Shown piece after piece: positions 1 to 6,487 of a stretch of DNA of 8,604 nucleotides; positions within the stretch are counted from its first letter, which is position 1, and every line of letters starts with the position of its first letter. Origin of the DNA: Bacteroidales bacterium (GTDB lineage Bacteria; Bacteroidota; Bacteroidia; Bacteroidales; GCA-2748055). The DNA lies in contig JAGLTY010000067.1 of assembly GCA_023135025.1 (NCBI GenBank), positions 1 to 8,604 of the forward strand, given 5' to 3'. The notes beneath the pieces are model-generated. The model was not told the origin of the DNA. It saw only the letters and a program-made list of their open reading frames with translations, and did no database searches. The position numbers and the translations under genes are program-made.

Positions 1-2756
1 GACTGCTGGTGATCGACAGGGATCTGAAGATTATTTATGAAAGAGATCCGGAAGATCTTGAGGACCCGTTTACAGGCAAGTTTCTCTACGATTTTCAGAT
101 AACACCAGAAGGTTTCATACTGGTCGCCACCCAGGATGGTGTGAGTATTTTCAGGTATGACGACACACTGGAGACCTATGTCAATACAGGGATGTTGCCC
201 GATCTTCAGTACCTGAGTGTAAAGGTGCTTGTAAAGGCAGTTAACGAAAACGAGTACTGGGCTGGTACAGAGGATGAAGGATTGTTCAGGATCACAGGTA
301 GCGGATATGATCCGGAAGGGTATCGTGTGGAGAAAATCGGGTTGGAAAAAGGAATTGAATATGCCAGCATCGCCTCCATTGTTTTTGATGGAGAAAGGAG
401 GGTCTGGATCAACAGTTTTGGTGAAGGGATCTACAGGTTTGACCTGGATGAAAACGGGAACCTTGGGGCTTCCCTCCTGTTTAATGTGGAAAACGGTCTG
501 CCAAACCCATATATCAACCAGGTTTTCGTGGACGAGGAGGGGAACCAATGGTTCTCATCACCTGGGAACGGTATTGCTGTATTGAGGAACCAGGCTTTCA
601 CTTTCTATAATGTATGGGAGGAAGAGGGATATACCGATGTAACCGCAGTATATGTGGATGACGATATTAGATGGTTTGGGGGAGAGGGCAGGATCGCCTC
701 TGTCCGGGGAGATGGAGAATTTTCATACCTGGGAAGGAGCAACGGACTTCCCGACGACAAAGTGACCGCCCTCTATGCAGATAAGCATCACGACCTCTAT
801 ATCGGGACCTCCCAAAGTGGACTATTCAGAAAAAAGGCAGGCAGTTCCAGGATTGTTCCCCTGTTGGTGTCAAAAAATTCCCTGGAGAGAAATGTGAATG
901 CCATCGATGGTGATGGCAAGGTTCTATATGTGGCCACCAACAGTGGGGTCTGTACCCTGAATCCTGTGACCGGTGAGCATACCTTCCGCACAACAGCCAA
1001 CGGTCTTCCGCACAATAAGATCAATGATGTACTGGTGGACCGGAACGGGGTGGCGTGGATTGCCACTTTTACACCGGGTCTGATCAGTGTCAATTCGGAT
1101 AAGCATTTCCTGATTGATACCAAAACGAGACTTGAGCTTAAGACCCTTGTGGAGGGCAAGGATGGTGTGATCTGGACAGGTACAAACGGGGGGGTATTTC
1201 AATTTGATTTTATCAACGATTCGCTGGAGTATTACACTACCGATAAAGGACTCAAGAAAAATTACACCTATGCCATTGCTGCCGATCCCAGAGGGAACAT
1301 CTGGGCAGGACACAGGATGGGATTGAGCGCTATCAATCCGGACCGGAAGAGGGTCAGGATGTTTGGCAGGGAATCGGGTTTTGAGTCTGATGTACGTAAT
1401 AATGCGGTGGATCTGACAGACGGGGGAAAGATGCTGTTTGGCTCTTCGGGGGGTGTGATCGAGTATGATGCGTACCAGGCAAGGGAAGACAGTGTGGCAC
1501 CCAGGTTAAGTATCAAATCCATTGATATTTCCGGTATTTCCTATGATCCCGATGAAGAGATCAAACTCAAATATGGCAAATACAGGATCCGGTTCGATTT
1601 TGTGGGGATCAACCTGAGTAACCCGGAACAGGTGACCTATCAGTATAAATTGGATAATTATGATGAGGAGTGGTCCGATATATCCAGCCTCTCCTATGCC
1701 TTTTATGGACGTGTGGAGGATGGGAATTACACATTTATGTTAAGGGCTTGTGATGGCAACGGCAACTGCTCCATTGAACCGCTGACCCTTAATATTTCTG
1801 TAAAGATCCCGGTCTGGAAGGCATGGTGGTTTATTTTCTCTCTGGTCATGCTGGTGCTGACCATCATTTTTGTTGTATTTAAAATCAGAGAGCGAAACCA
1901 GAAAGCGATTCAGGAGTATCTCCAGCGGCAGCTGGATGAACGAACACGCGAAGTAGTTCAGCAGAAAGAGGAGATCGAGATAAAGAACAGGGATATCACC
2001 GACTCGCTCAACTATGCGCAGCGGATACAGGCCAGCATCCTGCCTCCCATTAAGAAGCTGCACGATGCCTTTACAGGTAGTTTCGTGTTCTACCAGCCAC
2101 GTGACATTGTATCGGGCGACTTCTACTGGTATGAGCAGATGGATGAGAACAGGTTTATTGTGGTGTGTGCCGACTCAACGGGTCACGGAGTTCCCGGGGC
2201 TTTTATGTCCATGATTGGGACCACCCTGATTAAAGATATTTGTCTGAGGGACGGCATCACAAGGCCCTCTCAGGTGCTTACTACCCTCGACCATGAGGTG
2301 AGGGAGGCTTTAAATCAGAACCTGGAGACCAGCGGTTCCAACGATGGGATGGATATCATTGTGGCAGAGGTGGATATGAGAACCCATAAATTTGTTGTAA
2401 GTTCTGCCATGCGCCCGGTGATCATCTATTCAGGCGGAGAGCAGATCTATGTGAAGGGAAGCCGGAGTTCTATCGGGGGACAACTGGATGAGGACAGGGT
2501 GGAAAAAGATTTTATCGACCAGGAGTTCCAGCTGAAGAAGGGAGATATCGTCTACATGTTTTCCGATGGTTACCCCGATCAATTTGGCGGACCCCTTGGC
2601 AGGAAGTTTAAGATGGTAAGGCTCAAGAACCTGCTCAGGGATATTCACGATAAACCCATGGATGAACAGTACAACTACATCAAGAGCAATTTCTTCCTAT
2701 GGAAAGAGGATCTTGAACAGGTTGATGATGTGTTGTTTATGGGGATCAAAATCTGA
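1..2756 (+). CDS. Propeller/Y_Y_Y sensor with SpoIIE-type phosphatase output (5' partial)
   Basis: Probable one-pass membrane sensor that turns an extracytoplasmic signal into cytoplasmic Ser/Thr dephosphorylation. The frame is open to the window edge, so the GTG at 9 is only the first possible start and the true start lies upstream. Numbering from that GTG (915 residues), about eleven propeller blade motifs of the W/Y-I-G-T..G-L/V type run from residue 36 to 487 (for example YWAGTEDEGLF, VIWTGTNGGVF, NIWAGHRMGL). Two seven-bladed propellers, usual for this family, would put about three blades and a signal peptide before the window. A Y_Y_Y domain follows (about 520-598), then a membrane helix (about 605-625), a charged coiled coil (627-665), the SLNYAQRIQASILPP segment, and a SpoIIE/PPM domain (about 690-915). 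The phosphatase motifs GDFYW (703-707), ADSTGHG (721-727), SDG (852-854) and VDD (905-907) keep the expected metal-binding aspartates, so it looks active. The signal and target are unknown; an anti-sigma antagonist is an inference from SpoIIE/RsbU relatives. Confidence 0.9.
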   Translation, partial: LLVIDRDLKIIYERDPEDLEDPFTGKFLYDFQITPEGFILVATQDGVSIFRYDDTLETYVNTGMLPDLQYLSVKVLVKAVNENEYWAGTEDEGLFRITGSGYDPEGYRVEKIGLEKGIEYASIASIVFDGERRVWINSFGEGIYRFDLDENGNLGASLLFNVENGLPNPYINQVFVDEEGNQWFSSPGNGIAVLRNQAFTFYNVWEEEGYTDVTAVYVDDDIRWFGGEGRIASVRGDGEFSYLGRSNGLPDDKVTALYADKHHDLYIGTSQSGLFRKKAGSSRIVPLLVSKNSLERNVNAIDGDGKVLYVATNSGVCTLNPVTGEHTFRTTANGLPHNKINDVLVDRNGVAWIATFTPGLISVNSDKHFLIDTKTRLELKTLVEGKDGVIWTGTNGGVFQFDFINDSLEYYTTDKGLKKNYTYAIAADPRGNIWAGHRMGLSAINPDRKRVRMFGRESGFESDVRNNAVDLTDGGKMLFGSSGGVIEYDAYQAREDSVAPRLSIKSIDISGISYDPDEEIKLKYGKYRIRFDFVGINLSNPEQVTYQYKLDNYDEEWSDISSLSYAFYGRVEDGNYTFMLRACDGNGNCSIEPLTLNISVKIPVWKAWWFIFSLVMLVLTIIFVVFKIRERNQKAIQEYLQRQLDERTREVVQQKEEIEIKNRDITDSLNYAQRIQASILPPIKKLHDAFTGSFVFYQPRDIVSGDFYWYEQMDENRFIVVCADSTGHGVPGAFMSMIGTTLIKDICLRDGITRPSQVLTTLDHEVREALNQNLETSGSNDGMDIIVAEVDMRTHKFVVSSAMRPVIIYSGGEQIYVKGSRSSIGGQLDEDRVEKDFIDQEFQLKKGDIVYMFSDGYPDQFGGPLGRKFKMVRLKNLLRDIHDKPMDEQYNYIKSNFFLWKEDLEQVDDVLFMGIKI

Positions 2757-3269
2757 TCAATACTCCTCCAGGTCAATTCCGCTTAACACGATTATATCGG
2801 TAGTGTCAGTGTTGCTGCGGTTGTAATCCCTGTCAAAGATATAGAAGGTGTAGTAGATGGTGTCGTATTTAATAACAGGGTAGTAGATCTTCAGGTCCAT
2901 GGTTCCGCTTAAAGGTTGTTTGTCCAGGTAAGGGATCCTGTATTTAAGAAGACCTCCATCCTCATCAGGAATCTCCACATAATCATAATCCTGCAGGTCA
3001 TAGAGCTGAAGGAAAAAGTTATATTTGACCGTATCGGGCAGGTTCAGTTCGGTTGTATCGACCAGCGGAGGCAGACCAAGATTCCCGTCGCCATCGGTAA
3101 AGTCAAAAGTGAGCTGCCCGATGAGGGTTGTATTACCCAGTGCGTCTACCGAAATATAGAGGCCAAATCCCTGGTAGTCCACCACCGGTTCGTCCGGGTA
3201 TACCGGCGTGATCTTGTTACAGGAGATCATCATCAGAGCACTGAACAGAAGAGTCGTAAAAGTTCTCAT
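2757..3269 (-). CDS. Small lipoprotein with DGDGNLG motif, function unknown
   Basis: This 170-residue protein is probably exported and lipid-anchored. A short basic and hydrophobic signal (residues 1-16) ends in a lipobox-like MISC, with Cys17 as the likely lipidated residue. The mature part is acidic and rich in Tyr and Asp. It carries DGDGNLG (59-65), which resembles Asp-rich calcium-binding loops, and ends in beta-strand-like sequence including YDTIYYTFYIFDRDYNRSNT (about 135-154). I recognise the general type, small Bacteroidota lipoproteins with a DGDGxxG motif, but know no function. It is the last gene of the minus-strand unit, 27 bases after der, and probably shares its transcript. Its TGA stop abuts the TGA of the convergent phosphatase gene. 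The ATG at 3269 is chosen because it gives a complete signal peptide. Calcium binding is only a guess from the motif. Confidence 0.8.
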   Translation of the reverse strand: MRTFTTLLFSALMMISCNKITPVYPDEPVVDYQGFGLYISVDALGNTTLIGQLTFDFTDGDGNLGLPPLVDTTELNLPDTVKYNFFLQLYDLQDYDYVEIPDEDGGLLKYRIPYLDKQPLSGTMDLKIYYPVIKYDTIYYTFYIFDRDYNRSNTDTTDIIVLSGIDLEEY

Positions 3270-3296
3270 TAGAATACAATACTACAAAAATCCTGC

Positions 3297-4601
3297 CTAT
3301 TTTTTACGCATAAAGATCCGGATGGGAACTCCTGTGAATTTGAAGTGCTTCCGTAGCTGGTTTTCCAGGTATCGCTTATAGGGTTCCCGGATGTACTGTG
3401 GCAGGTTACAGTAGAATGCAAATGCCGGGGCATGTGTGGGCAGTTGTGTGATATATTTGATCCTGACATATTTGCCTTTTACTGACGGGGGATGATACTC
3501 TTCAATGGCCTTTTGCATCACCTCATTCAGCTTTGAGGTAGGGATCCTGACCTGGCGGTTTTTATAGACCTCAATGGCCAGCTCCAGCGCTTTATGAATC
3601 CGCTGTTTGGTCAGCGCGGAGATAAACAGAACAGGTACATCAACAAAGGGCTCGAGCCGTTGTTTGATCCCCTCTTCGAACTGTTTCATGGTCTGTGTCT
3701 CCTTCTCCACCAGGTCCCATTTATTGACCAGCACCACCACTCCTTTCCGGTTGCGTTCAATGAGGTGAAAAATATTCACATCCTGAGACTCAATCCCGAT
3801 GGTGGCATCGATCAGCAGCAGGCAGACATCGGCATATTCGATGGTCCGCACCGATCTCATTACCGAATAGAACTCCAGATCCTCTTTCACCTTCCCCTTC
3901 TTTCTCAGTCCGGCAGTATCTACCAGGTAGAAATCGTGGTTGAACTTGCTGTACCTGGTATGAATCGAGTCGCGCGTGGTACCCGGGATGGGGGTTACAA
4001 TGTTTCTCTCTTCTCCGATAAGCGCATTTACCAGTGACGATTTTCCCACATTGGGGCGTCCCACCACTGCTATTTTCGGGACATCCTCCTCCTCCTCTTC
4101 CACCTTTTTTTCAAACATGGAGGTAAGTTGATCCAGCATATCGCCAGTTCCGCTTCCATTGATGGAGGAGAGAGCTGAGTATTCACCCAGTCCCAGCCCA
4201 TAGAAAATGCTGGCATCGTACAGTCTGCTGGCGTTATCCACCTTGTTTACCACCAGCAAAACGGGCTTTTTGATCTTCCGGAGCATCCCGGCAATGGTCT
4301 GGTCCAGGTCGGTGATCCCTGAAATCACATCTACCAGGAAGAGCACCACATCGGCCTCCTCAATGGCAAGCAAAACCTGCTTTCGTATCTCCTCTTCAAA
4401 AATATCATCCGAGTTGGTTACATATCCTCCTGTATCGATAATGCTAAACTCATGACCATTCCAGATCACCTTGCCATAATGCCGGTCGCGTGTAACGCCA
4501 CTCACCTCATCCACAATGGCCTGTCGGGTTTCGGTCAGTCGGTTAAAGAAGGTGGATTTCCCCACATTGGGTCTTCCTACAATGGCTACGATATTTCCCA
4601 T
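3297..4601 (-). CDS. der: Ribosome-assembly GTPase Der (EngA)
   Basis: Der is an essential GTPase with two tandem G domains that acts in late assembly of the 50S ribosomal subunit. The 434 residues match the usual family length. The first G domain has GRPNVGKS (9-16), DTGG (56-59) and NKVD (119-122). The second has GRPNVGKS (181-188), PGTTRD (206-211), DTAG (228-231), NKWD (293-296) and a SAL G5 motif (328-330). A KH-like C-terminal domain covers about 355-434 and ends IRIFMRKK. An acidic linker with five consecutive Glu (168-172) joins the G domains. The ATG at 4601 directly precedes the canonical [15 protein letters not shown] opening. No strong Shine-Dalgarno sequence precedes it, as is common in Bacteroidota. 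The gene follows era by 12 bases, so co-transcription is likely. All nucleotide-binding motifs are intact. Confidence 0.97.
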   Translation of the reverse strand: MGNIVAIVGRPNVGKSTFFNRLTETRQAIVDEVSGVTRDRHYGKVIWNGHEFSIIDTGGYVTNSDDIFEEEIRKQVLLAIEEADVVLFLVDVISGITDLDQTIAGMLRKIKKPVLLVVNKVDNASRLYDASIFYGLGLGEYSALSSINGSGTGDMLDQLTSMFEKKVEEEEEDVPKIAVVGRPNVGKSSLVNALIGEERNIVTPIPGTTRDSIHTRYSKFNHDFYLVDTAGLRKKGKVKEDLEFYSVMRSVRTIEYADVCLLLIDATIGIESQDVNIFHLIERNRKGVVVLVNKWDLVEKETQTMKQFEEGIKQRLEPFVDVPVLFISALTKQRIHKALELAIEVYKNRQVRIPTSKLNEVMQKAIEEYHPPSVKGKYVRIKYITQLPTHAPAFAFYCNLPQYIREPYKRYLENQLRKHFKFTGVPIRIFMRKK

Positions 4602-4613
4602 ACTTCAGATCAC

Positions 4614-5492
4614 TTAATGGTAACCAAAATTCTTAATGAAACGTTCATTGTTGCGCCACTCTTTCTTCACCTTCACACGGAGTTCAAGAAACACTTTTTT
4701 CTGAAAGAAGGTTTCCATGTCCAGTCTGGACTCCCTCCCCACCCTTTTTAATGCTTTCCCCTGGTTTCCAATCAGGATCCCTTTCTGGCTTTCGCGCTCC
4801 ACATAGATCAGTGCGCTGATACGGATCAGCTTTGCTTCCTCTTTGAACGATTCAATCTCCACCTCCACTGCATAGGGAATCTCCTGTTTGTAGTGAAGCA
4901 GGATCTTTTCCCGGATCATCTCCCCTACGAAAAATCTTTCCGATTTATCAGTAAGGGCATCCTTGGGATAGTAGGGGGGCGATTCGGGCAGGTGGTCCAG
5001 AATCCTGTTAAAAATAGAATCCACATTAAATTTTTTCAGGGCACTGATGGGGATCTTTTCAGCATTGGGGAGAATCTTTTCCCACTGTTCCATGCACGCC
5101 CTCACCTTCTCCTGGTTACTCAGGTCAATTTTATTGATCACCAGCAACACCGGAACCTTTGCCTTTGCCACTTTCCGGAGGAATGCATCTTCCGGATCCG
5201 GTTTTTCACCAATTTCAGTCAGGTAGATCAGCACATCGGCATCTACAAGTGCCGATCGGGCAGCTTTTAACATGGTCTCCTGCAATTTGTAGCTGGGATC
5301 GAGAATCCCGGGGGTATCAGAAAAGATCACCTGGTAATCAGGCTTGTTCAGGATCCCATGAATCCTGTGCCTGGTGGTCTGTGCCCTGGAGGTAATGATG
5401 GAGAGTTTTTCTCCCACCATGGCATTCATTAGTGTCGATTTGCCCACATTGGGCTTACCGATAATATTGACATATCCCGCTTTATGATTCAT
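4614..5492 (-). CDS. era: Ribosome-assembly GTPase Era
   Basis: Era is an essential GTPase that binds the 3' end of 16S rRNA and aids 30S maturation. With the start at 5492 the protein has 292 residues and the motifs GKPNVGKS (12-19), QTTR (38-41), DTPG (59-62), NKID (120-123) and SAL (150-152). A C-terminal KH domain contains GILIGNQGKALKRVG (238-252). I prefer the ATG at 5492 because the protein then opens MNHKAGYVNIIG, the form usual in Bacteroidota, and leaves one base after the upstream stop codon. An in-frame ATG at 5507 would add MPTSS and overlap the upstream gene by 14 bases; it cannot be excluded. Era lies between the pseudouridine synthase gene and der, which fits a ribosome-biogenesis operon. 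Nothing suggests loss of function. Confidence 0.95.
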   Translation of the reverse strand: MNHKAGYVNIIGKPNVGKSTLMNAMVGEKLSIITSRAQTTRHRIHGILNKPDYQVIFSDTPGILDPSYKLQETMLKAARSALVDADVLIYLTEIGEKPDPEDAFLRKVAKAKVPVLLVINKIDLSNQEKVRACMEQWEKILPNAEKIPISALKKFNVDSIFNRILDHLPESPPYYPKDALTDKSERFFVGEMIREKILLHYKQEIPYAVEVEIESFKEEAKLIRISALIYVERESQKGILIGNQGKALKRVGRESRLDMETFFQKKVFLELRVKVKKEWRNNERFIKNFGYH

Positions 5493-5493
5493 A

Positions 5494-6381
5494 CTACTCG
5501 TAGGCATTCATTTTTAACCTGGTCACCTCTTTCTCTGTAAGGAGTCTCCACTTTCCCCTGGGAAGGTTCTTCTTTGTGAGACCTCCGAAATAGACCCTGT
5601 CCAGCTTATCCACCCTGTAGCCCAGCGATTCAAAGATCCTCCGCACAATACGGTTTTTCCCGGAATGGATCTCCAGTCCAACCTCCCGCCTGTTTTCACT
5701 GCTGGCATAGCTAATGGCATCGGGTTGGATAAAACCATCCTCCAGAGTAATGCCTTCGGCCAGTTTTTTCAAATCGCCGCCCGACAGGCCTTTATCCAGG
5801 AACACATGATAGATCTTTTTCTTGTTGCTCGATGGATGGGTCATCTTTTTGGCAAGATCTCCGTCGTTTGTAAAGAGCAGCACCCCGGTTGTATTGCGGT
5901 CGAGCCGCCCCACCGGATAGACCCGCTCACTGCATGCATCGCGGATCAGCAACATCACCGTTTTCCGTTCCTTTGGATCATCGGTAGTGGTCACATAGTC
6001 TTTTGGCTTGTTCAGCAGCAGGTATACCTTGCGTTCGGTACGGATCCGCTCGCCGTTGTATCTGACTTCATCACCAGGATTCACCTTGCTTCCCAGTTCT
6101 GTGATTGACGTACCGTTCACCGTGATCAGTCCCGCCGAGATCAGCTGATCCGCCTCCCGTCGGGAACAGATGCCCGCAGCGGCAATATATTTATTGAGCC
6201 GAACCTGGTCGCCGGGTTTTTTAGCACCAGGTTTGCTGGTCTTACTGGACGATTTCCCATGGCCGGGGCCCTTCGGACGGTTGCGCCTCTCTTCCAGTGG
6301 TTTTAAACCGCTATCTCCGGTGAGGGAGGGCCTTGGTCTCTCTCTCCTGCCCCCTTTTTTTGGTACTTCTGGTCTACTCAA
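5494..6381 (-). CDS. rRNA pseudouridine synthase, RsuA/RluB family
   Basis: This enzyme probably converts a specific uridine in ribosomal RNA to pseudouridine. Of 295 residues, the first 58 form a basic, Pro/Gly/Ser/Lys-rich and probably disordered tail. An S4 RNA-binding domain follows at about 60-107 (RLNKYIAAAGICSRREAD). The catalytic domain has the signature GRLDRNTTGVLL (158-169), with Asp161 as the expected catalytic aspartate, and the family C-terminal motif SGKNRIVRRIFESLGY (240-255). RluB is the most likely subfamily, but RsuA, RluE or RluF specificity cannot be settled from sequence, so no symbol is given. The start is TTG at 6381: an in-frame stop lies eight codons upstream and the first internal Met is residue 143, after the S4 domain. 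It is the first gene of the minus-strand operon and lies downstream of a promoter-like box at 6413-6420. Confidence 0.92.
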   Translation of the reverse strand: MSRPEVPKKGGRRERPRPSLTGDSGLKPLEERRNRPKGPGHGKSSSKTSKPGAKKPGDQVRLNKYIAAAGICSRREADQLISAGLITVNGTSITELGSKVNPGDEVRYNGERIRTERKVYLLLNKPKDYVTTTDDPKERKTVMLLIRDACSERVYPVGRLDRNTTGVLLFTNDGDLAKKMTHPSSNKKKIYHVFLDKGLSGGDLKKLAEGITLEDGFIQPDAISYASSENRREVGLEIHSGKNRIVRRIFESLGYRVDKLDRVYFGGLTKKNLPRGKWRLLTEKEVTRLKMNAYE

Positions 6382-6412
6382 TGGCCTGATTATTAAATAT
6401 TGTTAAAGGGTA

Positions 6413-6420
6413 CAAAGATA
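6413..6420 (-). promoter_or_regulatory. Candidate Bacteroidota -7 promoter box for the rlu-era-der operon
   Basis: Read on the minus strand, these bases are TATCTTTG, an exact match to the Bacteroidota -7 consensus TAnnTTTG. The box ends 31 bases before the TTG start of the pseudouridine synthase, leaving a leader of about 25 bases if transcription starts a few bases downstream. No good TTTG -33 element is visible 19-21 bases upstream, so the call rests on the -7 box and its position. Confidence 0.5.
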
Positions 6421-6436
6421 CAGCTTATTAAGTTAC

Positions 6437-6447
6437 ATTCTTGGAAT
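6437..6447. promoter_or_regulatory. Candidate operator dyad ATTC-N3-GAAT
   Basis: The 11 bases ATTCTTGGAAT form a perfect dyad with 4-bp half-sites around a 3-bp centre. The dyad lies between the two divergent -7 boxes. It covers the expected -33 zone of the minus-strand promoter and the spacer of the plus-strand promoter, so one bound protein could affect both. Half-sites this short occur often by chance in AT-rich DNA, and no regulator is known. Confidence 0.2.
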
Positions 6448-6455
6448 AATAATTT

Positions 6456-6463
6456 TAACTTTG
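6456..6463 (+). promoter_or_regulatory. Candidate Bacteroidota -7 promoter box for glmM
   Basis: TAACTTTG matches the Bacteroidota -7 consensus TAnnTTTG exactly and ends 24 bases before the chosen glmM ATG, giving a leader of roughly 18 bases. The expected -33 position near 6433-6436 reads TTAC, only a partial match to TTTG. The box contains the in-frame TTG at 6461, which therefore should not be the translation start. Confidence 0.5.
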
Positions 6464-6487
6464 GTACCGTTCAAAAATCAGGCAAAA

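Larger units (their letters stand above)
6384..6483. repeat. Short inverted repeat flanking the divergent promoter region
   Basis: GCCTGATT at 6384-6391 is the exact reverse complement of AATCAGGC at 6476-6483. Each copy lies just upstream of one of the divergent start codons, 2 bases before the TTG of the pseudouridine synthase and 4 bases before the ATG of glmM. On the sense strand each mRNA leader would thus carry AATCAGGC next to its start. The arms are 8 bp and 84 bases apart, so coincidence is possible. Confidence 0.35.

Noticed and set aside
9..11. GTG as the true start of the sensor-phosphatase
   Set aside because: The frame is open to the window edge, no signal peptide follows, and propeller sequence is already under way, so it is an internal codon of a truncated gene.
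924..1313. 129-codon open frame on the minus strand inside the propeller region
   Set aside because: It overlaps a well-supported gene and its translation has no family features.
2744..2758. Stem GATCA / TGATC as a bidirectional terminator
   Set aside because: Only 5 bp with low GC and no following T run on either strand; too weak to call.
3594..4037. 147-codon open frame on the plus strand, opposite der
   Set aside because: It lies wholly inside der, which has intact motifs, and its translation shows no recognisable domain; it is a shadow frame.
4086..4100. TCC-rich microsatellite in der encoding five Glu
   Set aside because: It falls in the linker between the two G domains, where acidic runs are tolerated; too short to suggest phase variation, and a triplet change would keep the frame.
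6461..6487. TTG start adding nine residues to the phosphohexomutase
   Set aside because: The TTG lies inside a TAnnTTTG promoter box, and the added residues precede the family's normal opening MSLVISISGIRG.
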